Positions 1-9,763 are shown, counted from the first letter of the stretch. The stretch is DNA of 22,726 nt from Pleurotus ostreatus/Saccharomyces cerevisiae fusant (GCA_024196135.1 JAMQCK010000445.1:1-22726); one strand, 5' to 3'. Notes: generated by a model not told the origin, from the sequence alone. A program made the numbers and translations.

Positions 1-207
1 GGCTGGAGGGGGCTGCTCGATGGCGAGTGCAGGCGGGCGTTTCGTGGATTTGAGCCCAAGGGCCGAGGCCAGCGTATTGAATTTGTTGCCGGGGACTTTG
101 GACTGGGAGTCGCGCTTCTCTGGCGTGGGCCTGCGCGCGGGATCCTTCGCGTTGGGCTTGGAAGGCCACCACCCGCGGGGGTCGGAGGACGGGAATGTCG
201 AGGACAT
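1..207 (-). CDS. Unrecognised protein, N-terminal fragment (runs off left edge)
   Basis: The minus strand has an ATG at 207-205 followed by 69 open codons to base 1, so only the N-terminus is present. The sequence starts MSSTFPSSDPRGWWPSKPNA and is rich in Pro, Ser, Lys and Arg. It includes the stretch NKFNTLASALGLKS, then a proline-rich tail reaching the edge. It looks like the disordered N-terminus of a larger protein; no catalytic motif is visible. The long open frame with fungal-type codon use and a gene-free upstream region supports it being real. I do not recognise the family. Splicing beyond the edge cannot be judged. Confidence 0.5.
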   Translation of the reverse strand, partial: MSSTFPSSDPRGWWPSKPNAKDPARRPTPEKRDSQSKVPGNKFNTLASALGLKSTKRPPALAIEQPPPA

Positions 208-1061
208 GGCGTTCGTAAACGATATGTGCGGGGGAGACGAAGGAGCGAACAGGTACGGGAAGAGCGCTAACGGCGGCGGCGACGTCGACCACAGGGCTGG
301 CCGGCGTCAGCGGCGGCGGTGGCAGTCGTCTCTTGGGAGCGTCGGCGGCAGCGTCGAGCGCCGGTCGTAGAAGTATTCAGAACATGGAACAGTGAGAAGA
401 CGATCATGCGCGGTGCGAAAACGGCTGGTGTTGCTATGTGACATTGCAAAAAACATACGCAAAAATGATAAGCCAATGATAAGCCCCAATCCGGACATAC
501 TTCTCCGCAGATCGGGCCGGCCGGCCATCGCACGAGCCATCCACGTGCCTTCATTAATCAGTGGCGAAGTTGATTTCAGGCACCTGCGCCCACAACCGCC
601 CATGTTTGTTGACCTTTGAAGGGAGGTGAGGGGGAGGTCGACGTGGTATTCTCTGCACTAGCCCACTTTCTTCTCGCCTCACTCCCGTTCATTCTGTGAC
701 AATTGCCGAGTAAACGCAATCTGTGATTATTTTGGGCGCACCCCAGTCCGCCGACTTTGACATACGCCACATCGCTTCCGGTCACAAGATCGCCGGGGAA
801 CATCCGCAGCCTCTTGCTCATACGCGGGCGCTCTTATCCTGACATTTCAGCGCGGTTTGGCTGCTTCCTGCGCTGGATGATCACCCTGGTCGCCAGCGGT
901 CAGGTTGTGAGGTTCAAGCATTGCCAAGCAGAGTAGTAAAGGATGCATGGCCGTTGTACTTTACGATCTCAAGGTACAGGATTGCTTGCATCATCGTTCT
1001 TGAAGGGCATGAGAGAGAACACAAGAATTGTGTCTACATTGTCCGAGTCGGCCAACATCAA
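208..1061. other. Gene-free stretch, 854 bp
   Basis: This lies between the start of the left-edge gene (minus) and the stop of the MGxTHYW gene (minus). Short open frames occur on both strands, but none has a recognisable domain or a convincing splice structure. It should hold the promoter of the left-edge gene and the 3' untranslated region of the MGxTHYW gene. The one structured element I see is a tandem 11-bp repeat at 464-485 with two GATA-type motifs. Confidence 0.5.
464..485. repeat. Tandem 11-bp repeat carrying two TGATAAG motifs
   Basis: AATGATAAGCC occurs twice in direct contact, at 464-474 and 475-485. Each copy holds TGATAAG, which fits the HGATAR core bound by fungal GATA zinc-finger factors. 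The pair sits about 260-280 bp upstream of the minus-strand ATG at 207, a plausible promoter position. Closely spaced GATA pairs are the usual form of functional sites for nitrogen-regulatory GATA factors in fungi. Function here is inferred. Confidence 0.4.
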
Positions 1062-1511
1062 TCATCCTCTGAAGCCCGCCGGCTTCGCAATCTCCTCCAC
1101 GTCAAAAATCGCCTTCACAAGGTCTACAGCATCCTGCCATTCCTCCCAGCGTCTGTCGCTGCATAGTTCAATCGCATCCTCCGCGTGATGGGACGCCCGA
1201 AGCAACATCGCTTTGACGGCGACGTCGAATGGCAGGCCATTCGTCTTGCAAAAGTTGAAGCCCTTCGCCTTGCGCGAGATATAAAAGGTCTCCGCGGGGC
1301 AGTCTATATCGTCGATAGCGACGGCGTTCTGCCCGAAGTGGGACTTAATGTAGCGGAAGTCCTGGTTGGTGGCATTGCGCTTCCCATAGCCCATCCACTC
1401 GGGATGCTCCTCCACAAAGTCGACGATCCGGCGAACGTCCGCCACGATGTCGTCGTAGACGCTAGCCCACTTGTCGGCGTCCTTGATATCCCAGTAGTGT
1501 GTAAGGCCCAT
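1062..1511 (-). CDS. MGxTHYW-type conserved protein of unknown function
   Basis: This is an intronless 149-codon frame with ATG at 1511 and TGA at 1064-1062. It begins MGLTHYWDIKDADKW and contains an FCKTNGLPFDVAVKAMLL segment, then a HH pair and ELCSDRRWEEWQDAVDLV. From memory, small proteins starting MGYTHYW, with a later F/C-K-T-x-x-x-P-Y/F-D block and a serine-aspartate-tryptophan C-terminal block, recur in bacteria, phages and fungi without an assigned function. Length, start motif and block order all fit. The protein appears soluble: no signal peptide or membrane segment is visible. The lack of introns in an intron-rich neighbourhood is notable. A TATA-like CTTATAGG lies about 100 bp upstream on the minus strand. 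Family membership is fairly sure; function is unknown. Confidence 0.8.
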   Translation of the reverse strand: MGLTHYWDIKDADKWASVYDDIVADVRRIVDFVEEHPEWMGYGKRNATNQDFRYIKSHFGQNAVAIDDIDCPAETFYISRKAKGFNFCKTNGLPFDVAVKAMLLRASHHAEDAIELCSDRRWEEWQDAVDLVKAIFDVEEIAKPAGFRG

Positions 1512-2141
1512 GGTAATGGTAGACGAGGCGCGTGTAACGTCGAGAGGATGTCAATGAGCTGGGTAGAAGCTTCTGGTGCGCTGGCCAGTCCCACCGCCGC
1601 GCACGACCCTATAAGGACTTCCTTAACCAGGAGTCACGATCACTAGCCATCCTCGCTGCCGCCGGTCCCGGCGGCTCGTGCCCCGCAAGCCATTTCTGCC
1701 GCAAGCGAGATCGCCATCTCATGACTGACTGCACCGTTTACGTCCTGACCCCTGCGCTGGAAAGACTTGATGGATTTACGTCTCAATGGACGGTCCTGGA
1801 TTGGTCCTGGGCAGCCTCGCCACCCCTCAATTTTAGGCTGGGAATCCGAAGTGCTTCGCGGCAGGTCCCGGAGGTGGGTATGCTCGATTTGAGAGGGGAG
1901 CAATTATGGCGAAGTCAGGGTTGGGGTGTTATCGAATACCTTCATCCTCCCCTCTTCCCTCGCTAAGAGAGCCCTTGATGTGTTTCGAGTAGGCGGCGGG
2001 CTTGCAGTGGGATGAAGGGAACAAGCGGGAGTCGTCAAGCATCGCTGGGCATTCGATTCGCAGTCATAGAAGTCATACGGGTCCGCTAGACGGTAGCCCT
2101 GGTCATAAGACTCGACGCCAGAGCCCAGGCGAGGGGTAGAT
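1512..2141. other. Gene-free stretch, 630 bp
   Basis: This lies between the start of the MGxTHYW gene and the stop of the Swc3-like gene, both on the minus strand. It should hold the promoter of the former and the terminator of the latter. The open frames here have biased composition and no recognisable motif. Nothing else can be supported. Confidence 0.5.
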
Positions 2142-4704
2142 TCAACGATTCCTATCCTTGGAGTCCACATGCGATACCGGAACGACCGACGAAGATCCTC
2201 CCCGGCTGCGATCGCGATCTTCTGCATGCAAAGAAGCGGACGCCGGTGATGCTGGAATGGCGCGCTCCCGCGGTGGTGGTCGGGAGTTTCCGCCATATCC
2301 CTGACTCTGAGCTTCACCAGAGCCCGCTGAACGTAAGCCCACAGGCGACTGGGAGGCGTAGGTGGCTGGTGTGGAGTAGATGTACTTCGGTTCGGGCGGG
2401 ATGTCGTTTACCGCGCGGCCAGACTCGACGCACTGGCGGCAGAATCCTGGGTATAGGTATGAGTATACCTAATCAAGTAGGAGAGGGACGAGAGAACTCA
2501 CGGCCAGCCATAATGAGAGGGACATCGGTCCGCTGGCAAGAGAAGCAGCGGACGGGAGAAGTCTGCGACAGGCTACTTTCCGCTGCGTCATCCCGGCACT
2601 GGCGCTTCGCAGGGGGCGCAGCGTTCGACGAGACTGGGTTTGGGGCATTCGGCGAGTAAGACTGCGATCCGTCGGCCGTTTGGGACGGTGCGGTGTGGGA
2701 TGTCGAAGACGCCGCATACGGCGCGGTCGGAGGAGCTTGTGCTTCACCCACTGGACCAGTTCCACGAGTACTCTTAGGCGCACCTTGCAATCGCCGAGGG
2801 CTGACGTGCATCACGACCTCGGAGGCAGAGTCATGGTAGTCGCCGGGGCGGTGGGAAGTTGCGCTCTGCTCGTACGGTCGTACGAGCGTTATCACATCGG
2901 AGACGGGCAGAGCAGTAGGAGGGGTGGACGATGCGGTTGCCGGAGCGCTACCTTTAGCGGAAGGCGGACCGCGTTGAATATCGGCCAATGCAATGGCGGC
3001 GTTTGTTTTTCGCTTTTCCTGAGATCGAACGGTTTGACTAGGCGTAGAGGCTCGCCATATCGTGACCGAGGGTGCGGTATCGCTAGCAGGAGGCGCGTAC
3101 ATCCTGAACGGATCGCGCTTCCCTTGAGCCGACTCGGCGGAGTCTTGCCGTGCATAGGCGACTGGTATTTCCTGGACTCGCGGGCGCTTAGCACGGCCAA
3201 AATTCTGGTCCCATGCTATATTCCTCATAGGGTACGTGGAATTGGCGTTGATCTACAGGAATGAGTGTGAGCAATTGCAGATCGTGCGAAAATCGGTACG
3301 TACAGATGACTGAATGCGAGACAAGAGAGGGTCGGTCTTCTTCAGCTGGTGGGCTAGAAAGCAGGGCGGCTTTTGCTTCTGCGAGACGCTCAGCAAACAG
3401 TCGATCACATACACGACGTTGAATATTTACCATCTGCTCGATGATTGCCCTATTCCTCTCCTGAGTGACTTCGCCGCCAATCCAACGCCGCAACGTATCC
3501 CACAAAGCGCTCGGGGCTTCCGTCAAGTGAAGCTCAACGAGTTGAGGTGCGTCGGATTCGTTTGGAATCGTCGTGACCGTAAGCTCAATATCATATGTCG
3601 CTCCATTTGGTGTAGAACTGCGAACGCGTTGAGCGCATGGTGTGAGCTCGTACTAATTCACAAGCATACCTTTGCGACAACAATTGACAGACTGCAGGTC
3701 CCCGAGGGATCGTAAATCTCTCGCCTATGGCCTCGCTGAACTCAATCACAATGTCAAATTCCCTGACCGAAGGGTGCGTTGCATATGTCGACTGAGTAGA
3801 CGACATTTGGGTTATAGCCTGTTGCGGCTGAGACGAATATGGTACAGGAGGATGTCGCGTTTGTATGTAGTGCTGAGGAGGATTGGGAGACGGTGGTCCA
3901 AGCGCAGAAGATGCGGGAGATGGTCGCTTAAGCTCCCTGACAGCTTTGCTGAGCTCACGTAGCTGGTCGGGAGTCGCTGTACCCTGTGATGCTGCAGCAA
4001 TTATCTTTCCCAGATTTTCGTCTCCTGCTGCGGCAGCAGCGACTTGTTGGATGAGGGTCAGAGTAATCCCTGTGGGTCGAGAGGCTGCAGACATGGGATT
4101 CTCAGCAGGCGCAGGTGGCGAACTGGGCGCACGAGATTGGCTCGCAGAGGGGAGGACGTTCAATTCGTTTAGATTGTCGGCGGCACTAGGTATCTCGTAT
4201 GCGCGCTTGAGCTGCCCGGCCGACATAGACAGCAATGCATGATCAGGGTAGGGGGTTGCATTCGAGCTTTGCGGGTCGTAAACAGAGTGAGGTGCTGGAG
4301 GCGCTGCACTTGAGGCGCGAGAGCTGAAGGGAACGGGAGATGGACCGTTGTAAGACGCTGTTGGGGCTTGATCTTGGTAATGAACCTCGTAAAAGGCAAC
4401 ATCGTCGAAGGAATGGGGGCCAATCTCAATGTTGCACCTTGCGCGTCGCTGAAGGGTATGCGAGGGAGGTGGGGGTATCTTGCCGGATCGGCTAGTGAAT
4501 CTCGGGAAGGTCTTGAAGATAAGCCGATCTCTTGATTGGCGAAGGGCGTGGAGCACGACACCGCTGCAGCGCTTCGTATCAGCATGGGGTGAAAGCCAAA
4601 GTACAGGCTGCTTGCCTTTCTGCTACGGTTTTGAGAGATGCTTCATTCTGTTCGGTGCGTTCCCAGCCCGGTTCGTCGCCCACAGGAAGCTCTAAGGCTC
4701 GCAT
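2142..4704 (-). CDS. SWC3: SWR1-complex subunit Swc3-like protein with C-terminal zinc motif
   Basis: Six exons, about 761 residues: 4704-4616, 4563-3670, 3617-3413, 3345-3304, 3252-2502, 2446-2142. The first block (residues ~1-85) has LRQSR, a KTFPRF segment and RARCNIEIGPHSFDDVAFYEV. A long Pro/Ser/Gln-rich linker follows. The second block starts EFDIVIEFSEAIGERFTIPRG and continues with LWDTLRRWIGG and LLSRIQSSINANSTYPMRNI. These two blocks resemble what I remember of fungal Swc3, a subunit of the SWR1 remodeller that swaps H2A for H2A.Z. A disordered region then leads to C646-x2-C649-x13-C663-x2-C666, probably a zinc ribbon, and a polar tail. The first intron (4564-4615) starts with GC. 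The small fourth exon was chosen because it alone restores both frame and family-like sequence. The exon ATG at 4704 is the least certain point. Divergent from BDP1. Confidence 0.65.
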
Positions 4705-4850
4705 GCTTCGCTTCCGCGTGCTGAACGCGGTCAGACGCGAATGAAGATGATGATCGGAAGGCAAGCCGGACGCGTCGGTGATCAAATACAGAATTCCTTT
4801 GTTCTTCCCACCACCATCATCCGTACTGCCCAATCCAGTTGCTCAGAAGC
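4705..4850. promoter_or_regulatory. Shared promoter between the Swc3-like gene and BDP1
   Basis: Only 146 bp separate the two divergent start codons (4704 minus, 4851 plus), so both genes must take their core promoter from this segment or from each other's transcribed region. An ACGCGT hexamer (MluI cell-cycle box core) lies at 4770-4775. No clear TATA box is seen for either gene. Use as a bidirectional promoter is inferred from spacing. Confidence 0.5.
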
Positions 4851-7038
4851 ATGACTTCGCGCGTCCGTGAGTGGGACGTATCTTAACTCACGCTCAGATA
4901 CTCATACCTGCCATAGAGAAGGGCGGTGCGATCTTCAAGCCCGTTGTGAAAGCTCGTCCCAGGGCGTCTAATGCACCTCAGTCGACAACATCGGCGACCC
5001 CAGCACGAAGGCAAAGCTCTGCGCTGCCTGATAGCCAGATAGCAAGCCAGTCTACCCCCTCTTTACCGTCTACCGGTTCAGCTTCTCGCCCGCCCCTATC
5101 CGTTTCTTTGGACGATGTTCCCCCTCCTCGACCCACAAACAATGCCCCTCCGCCGGTGACTACGCGCCCACCTGCTGACGAGAACTCGCAAGAGGCAGGG
5201 GGACATCCCCTCGAGACTCCAATCCGTTCGACCATGCCACCGATGCTGCGTACCGCTGCACCAACGCCTGTCAACCCAAGTCGAGCCAGCAGCGCCGTAC
5301 CGACCGTCATATCTACGCCGAGTAGGCCTGTCGTGCCCCCCGTGTCTACTATCAACGACGCATCTCCTTCGACCCCGGCACGTCCGCCTGACTCGCAGCG
5401 TCTTCCTCCTCAGCTCGTCCCCTCACATCCCCCAAATACTTTCTCCACAATTCGACCACCAGCCCCTGGATCTCGACCTCCCGTTCCGATCACACCCACT
5501 CTTCCCCAGCCCCTACAAGTCGAATCGTCGCTACCTGCATCACAACACAAATCCGCGAATGTGTCCATGGCGCCGCCCGCGATCCCTTCGGTGCAGCCAA
5601 CAACCGTACAAAGTCAAACGACTACACAGTCAACCCCTACCGCTCCAGAAGCCGGCCCTTCCCAATCGCAGACCGTAGTGCCTACTCAGGCGTCTACCTC
5701 TGCGAACGATCCGCCTGCTCCAGCAGAGCCATCTGAGGACGAGGCACTGTCGTCTACTTCGAGGCGGACGCGCTCGAAGGGGAAGAAAGCTGCCCCGGCC
5801 GCGTCCCAAGATGATGCGTTTGCTCCTCCAGCTAAGCCGAAGCGAGGGAGGAAGAAAAGGTCGGAAGTGACGGATGGGGATGAGGCCACCGAGAAAGAGG
5901 CTCGTCCGAAGCGCAAGCGTCGCGCGAAGACTGCCACGACGGAGGACGATGAGGACAAGCCGACGCGCAAGAGGAGGAAGAAAGTGCCCGCATTCGATCC
6001 CGACGCCGATCCTGGCGAGGAGATCGACCCGACAACGATCACCATGGCCGAGCTTTGTGAGGACACTGGTCAGGGTCGTGTCAGCAGCAGGGCTATGGAG
6101 GTGCAGGACAGTTGGGCGGCGTGGAAGGTACGGTCGAGGGAGTACCGCGCGCGGCTTATGGCCAAGAAGGAACGGAAGAAGCTAGGGAAACCGGAGGAGG
6201 AAGAGGAGGAAGAACAGAACGCTGCTGCTAAGGAGGCGCCAGAGGGTGACTCTCCGGCCAAGCAAGCTCCTCCGGACGATACGCAGGCGACTGCGGTGGA
6301 GACGAATGGGGATGGCGAGGAAGACTCTGACGACGACTTCTACGGCAATTTGAAGGCCAGGGATTACACCACGCAGGTTCGCCTGGGTGCTGGCGCCAGC
6401 ATCGTCATCGACGAGGAGTCCACACAAGTGGACCGAGCGGCTGACGAGGATACGACGGGGTACACGCATGTCGTTGAGCACGACCGAACCAAGTTCATCA
6501 ACTCGAGCACGTACACGAAGAAGGTGCGGGGCTCGAGGTGGAGTGCCGAAGAGACCGAGCTCTTCTACGATGTATGTTTCTTTTGACTTCTGCTGGTTGC
6601 ACCTACCAATCGACCTTGTAGGCCTTGCGACAATACGGCGAGAACTACGAGCTGATCGCTATCATGCTCCCTGGTCGCGACCGCAAGTCCTGCCAGAACA
6701 AGTTCAAGGCTGAGGACAAGAAGAATCCGCATCTCATCAATGCGGCGCTGAAGAGCAATGTCCCAATAGGTATTCCCTCCCCCGTTGCTTCCATGATCCA
6801 GCTGACGCACGCAGACATGCAAACCCTATCCCGGATTACTGGGAAGGACTTCTCTGGACCAACTCCAGAGATCCGTGCACCCACGCCTCCTCCCCAGCTG
6901 CCCGTGGACGGCTCCCCACGCAGCTCGCCTGAAGTCTCGAAGCCGAAAGTGAAGAAGCGCGGGCGCAGCAAGTCGGCGCTCAACGATGGGGTGGAGGTCA
7001 TTGGGAACATAGACGACTACGATATGGACGCGGACTGA
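4851..7038 (+). CDS. BDP1: Transcription factor TFIIIB subunit Bdp1 (B'')
   Basis: Three exons, about 695 residues: 4851-4866, 4917-6571, 6622-7038. Bdp1 joins TBP and Brf1 in TFIIIB, which places RNA polymerase III at tRNA, 5S and U6 genes. The N-terminus MTSRVQKGGAIFKPVVKARP exists only if the 50-bp first intron is removed; its donor is GTGAGT. A low-complexity Pro/Ser/Thr region (~25-290) follows, then basic KRGRKK/KRKRR patches and a conserved ITMAELCEDTGQGR block typical of Bdp1. After an acidic linker comes the SANT/Myb domain (~543-597), with RWSAEETELFYD ending exon 2 and ALRQYGENYELIAIMLPGRD opening exon 3. A basic tail ends the protein. The neutral 50-bp intron inside the SANT domain is well defined (GTATGT..TTGTAG). 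Identification rests on the SANT sequence and its context. Confidence 0.9.
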
Positions 7039-7380
7039 GTACGTTGTTGAAGTACCTCGCGAGAGTGCGCAAGCTTGTATTCCGTCTTGTAAGAGCAATC
7101 CTTCCAGAGCTGACATGTATGGCGGTGGAGACTCTTCTTCGAGTCTATCACACGGCGGCGGCCTCTGTTCATACATCACTTCTCTTGGAAATAAGCACAG
7201 GCTGGGGGTGGTCGAGGAAGCGCGCAGTGGCGTCGCACGTGCACGCTGTCAGTATCTGTCAACGATGCGTATTCCTTCTCCTCGAGCTCCCAAGCTTGTC
7301 GCGTCTCTTGTCTCTCACCATCATCACCGTGCTCATCGCAGGCAGTCGCTGCCGCAGTCTCTAGGTCGTTCACCTGCACC
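7039..7380. other. Intergenic region BDP1-DMC1, 342 bp
   Basis: This holds the 3' region of BDP1 and the promoter of DMC1, which lie head to tail. A 106-codon open frame crosses it but has no recognisable motif and overlaps the DMC1 start region, so it is treated as chance. A CT-rich tract precedes the DMC1 ATG. No clear TATA box or meiotic control element was identified. Confidence 0.5.
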
Positions 7381-9246
7381 ATGCCTCCTCGTCGTGCCCC
7401 CTCGAGCGGCTCTGCCATACCGTCCCGCGCGTCCAGCCCAGCAGCTGCCGACGAAGATGAGGTGAATGTACACGTACGAGATAACGTCGCTCAGCTGACA
7501 GGAGTTATAGACACCTTACTTCGACTCCATCGACGAGCTGCAATCGCATGTATGCGCTGTTGCCACAAATGCAGCATCGACCCTGACAGTGACCCCGTCC
7601 CGCAGGGTATCAACGTTCAGGATATCTTGAAATTGAAGGTACGCGCCGATCACGGCTCTTCACGCACAGGAAGGTGCTGACACTTCTTCTCCGTAGTCTG
7701 CCGCTATCAACACGGTGTCCGGCGTGAACATGACCACGCGCAGGCAATTGCTCAAGATCAAGGTGCATATATGCGCTTTACCTCGGTTCCACGGGCTCAC
7801 GAGGTATAGGGCATGTCGGAAGCGAAGGTAGAGAAGATCAAGGTGCGTCTCCCTTTAGTTGCCGTAGCGTTCGCATCTGACCGTCAGCACAGGAAGCTGC
7901 CCACAAAATCCTGGTGCGGATATCACTGGCTGAGCCACAAGTTGAAGGCTAAGTCCTTGTCAGGGCTCCTCCTTCGCGACCGGCGTAGAGATTCAGGACA
8001 AGCGCAAGCGGGTCAATACCATCAGCACAGGGAGTAAAGCGGTAGATGGGATCCTTGGTGGTACGTACCGCCACCGCCCGCCCTCTTCCATTACTGACCT
8101 CACCACTGCAGGTGGCATCATGTCCCAGTCCATCTCTGAAGGTGAGCGCCCAGCACAAACAGTTACAGTCGAAAAGGCTTCTAACGCGGCTCCATAGTGT
8201 ATGGGGAGTTTCGAACCGGAAAGACCCAGCTAGCGCACACCATGAGCGTGATCGCACAGTTACCTCCAGATCTCGGCGGCGCGTCAGGAAAGGTCGCATA
8301 CATCGACACGGAGGGTACATTCAGACCGGACCGTATCAAGTCGATAGCAGAGCGCTTCGGCGTTGACGGCAGCATGGCACTGGAGAACATCCTCTATGGT
8401 ACGTAGGATAGCCGTCATTCCCTTCGCTTACTGACGACCTTTTCGCAGCTCGCGCCTTTAACAGCGAACATCAGGTGAGCTGCCTTTGCATCGGCGATTG
8501 CGTATGCTGAACATTCCCAGATGGAGCTCATCAACGAGTGTTCATCGCGTTTCGCGGAGGACAAGGACTTTCGACTGCTCGTACGCCCTTTCGCCTCGTC
8601 CTTGCCAACGTCGAGGCTGAATCCTTCACAGATCGTCGACAGTATCATGGCCTTGTTTAGGGTGGATTACTCTGGACGAGGAGAGCTCAGTGAACGCCAA
8701 CAGAAGGTGCGAGCGTCTGCGTCGCTTACACATCGGGCTAACATTTTGTGGGCAATGTCCAGCTAGCTCAAGTATGCTTGGTCCACCTACTGTCCTTTCC
8801 GATGACTGACAGAGAGTAGATGCTGTCCAAACTCACCAAGCTGTCGGAAGAATACAACGTTTGCAAGTTAACGATGTCACTCTCGTTTTCTCATCCCATT
8901 TGCAGATCGCTATCCTACTCACGAACCAAGTCCAATGTGAGTTTGTTTGCATGTATGTTATATGCCATTACTGACGTCCTTCCCAGCGGACCCTGGTGCA
9001 ACCATGACATTCGTTGCCGGCGGCGCACTCAAGCCCATCGGTGGACACATTCTCTCGCACGCGTCTGCGACGCGCATGTTCTTGCGAAAAGGTCCAAACG
9101 TCAGCCTAGGGCTCTGCAGTCCTGCTTGCTAATGTCTGCTCGTAGGTCGCGCTGAGGAACGTGTTGCCAAGCTAGTCGACAGTCCGGATCGCCCTGAGAG
9201 CGAAGCTTCGTACAAACTCGATGAAGGTGGATGGTCGGACGTCTGA
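7381..9246 (+). CDS. DMC1: Meiotic recombinase Dmc1
   Basis: Dmc1 is the meiosis-specific RecA/Rad51-family strand-exchange ATPase. I read 17 exons giving 348 residues (human Dmc1 is 340): 7381-7461, 7511-7549, 7606-7638, 7697-7762, 7810-7842, 7893-7913, 7964-8060, 8112-8141, 8198-8398, 8449-8474, 8521-8580, 8632-8706, 8763-8771, 8820-8858, 8906-8936, 8987-9091, 9146-9246. An N-terminal helix-hairpin-helix domain (~30-100) precedes Walker [10 protein letters not shown] (136-144) and Walker B LLIVDS (ending at 233). [17 protein letters not shown] and DPGATMTF follow. [12 protein letters not shown] and the ending favour Dmc1 over Rad51. Every exon junction keeps frame. Exon 13 is only 9 nt (Leu-Ala-Gln). 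Donors GTTTGC (8859) and GTCCAA (9092) are weak but give the family sequence. The ATP-cap segment reads GGALKP instead of the usual DPKKP. Confidence 0.93.
8763..8771 (+). other. DMC1: 9-nt microexon of DMC1
   Basis: Between a CAG acceptor ending at 8762 and a GTATGC donor at 8772 lie just nine bases, coding Leu-Ala-Gln. They fill exactly the position between ERQQK and [13 protein letters not shown], where Rad51/Dmc1 proteins have LAQ. The upstream intron has a GGGCTAAC branch site. Skipping this exon would remove three residues and keep frame. Confidence 0.8.
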
Positions 9247-9763
9247 GGCCTCGGTTCTTTTGTCTGCGCGCCCTGTCGCTCTCTGGTCGTGCTCTTGTGC
9301 TGTCTTGCTGATTCCCCTCGACTTTCTCTGCATCTGCTTGGCCCGCCGCCTCTACTGTCTGCTATCTCTGCGCGTTTTGCTCTGCTCTGTCCGCTGATCT
9401 CGCTTCTACCTGGATATTGCTCTCGAATACGGCTTTGTCTTCTGTATATAAATCATGACTATACATGTATTGTCCGTAGCAAAATGCATGGGCATGCCTT
9501 CGTCAACTATAAACGTTGCTCGATGTCGAAGACATTCGGCCTTTGCCGACGCCTACCAAGGACCTGACATGTTTGAGCGCACATGGTCAACCTGATCCGC
9601 ATCCTCTTCAACCACGCCACCCATGCGTACGCTCAGAGATACGGTGCCGGCCAACGTGCGATACCGCTCTATCCAAACTATTCACGCCGTATAAATACCG
9701 CGATCCTCCACATGAGACGCGAGCGCCTCCCTCCCCAGCGTCGCCCGACAGACATCGAGCACC
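9247..9763. other. Intergenic region DMC1-RNase T2, 517 bp
   Basis: This holds the 3' region of DMC1 and the promoter of the RNase T2 gene. The first half is strongly pyrimidine-rich (about 9250-9440). A TATATAAAT near 9445 is too far from the RNase start to be its TATA box and may be part of the DMC1 3' end signal. A second TATA element at 9690 is better placed. Open frames here have no recognisable motif. Confidence 0.5.
9690..9697 (+). promoter_or_regulatory. TATA box of the RNase T2 gene
   Basis: TATAAATA lies 67-74 bp upstream of the RNase T2 ATG at 9764. This is a perfect TATA consensus at a normal fungal distance, allowing a short 5' leader of roughly 35-45 nt. Strong TATA boxes fit a regulated, secreted enzyme gene. 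Confidence 0.6.

Noticed and set aside
1185..1646. Open frame of 153 codons on the plus strand
   Set aside because: It is antisense to the MGxTHYW gene, whose protein has clear family motifs. The plus-strand product has none.
2680..3264. Open frame of 194 codons on the plus strand
   Set aside because: It is the antisense shadow of exon 5 of the Swc3-like gene and has an Arg/Gly-rich product without motifs.
3216..3303. Alternative 88-bp intron in the Swc3-like gene ending at TATAG
   Set aside because: It keeps frame, but needs the upstream exon to read through a perfect GTATGT donor at 3412. The model with introns 3346-3412 and 3253-3303 uses better signals and gives family-like sequence.
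9445..9453. TATATAAAT as a promoter TATA box
   Set aside because: It lies over 300 bp upstream of the RNase T2 ATG, while TATAAATA at 9690 is at a normal distance.
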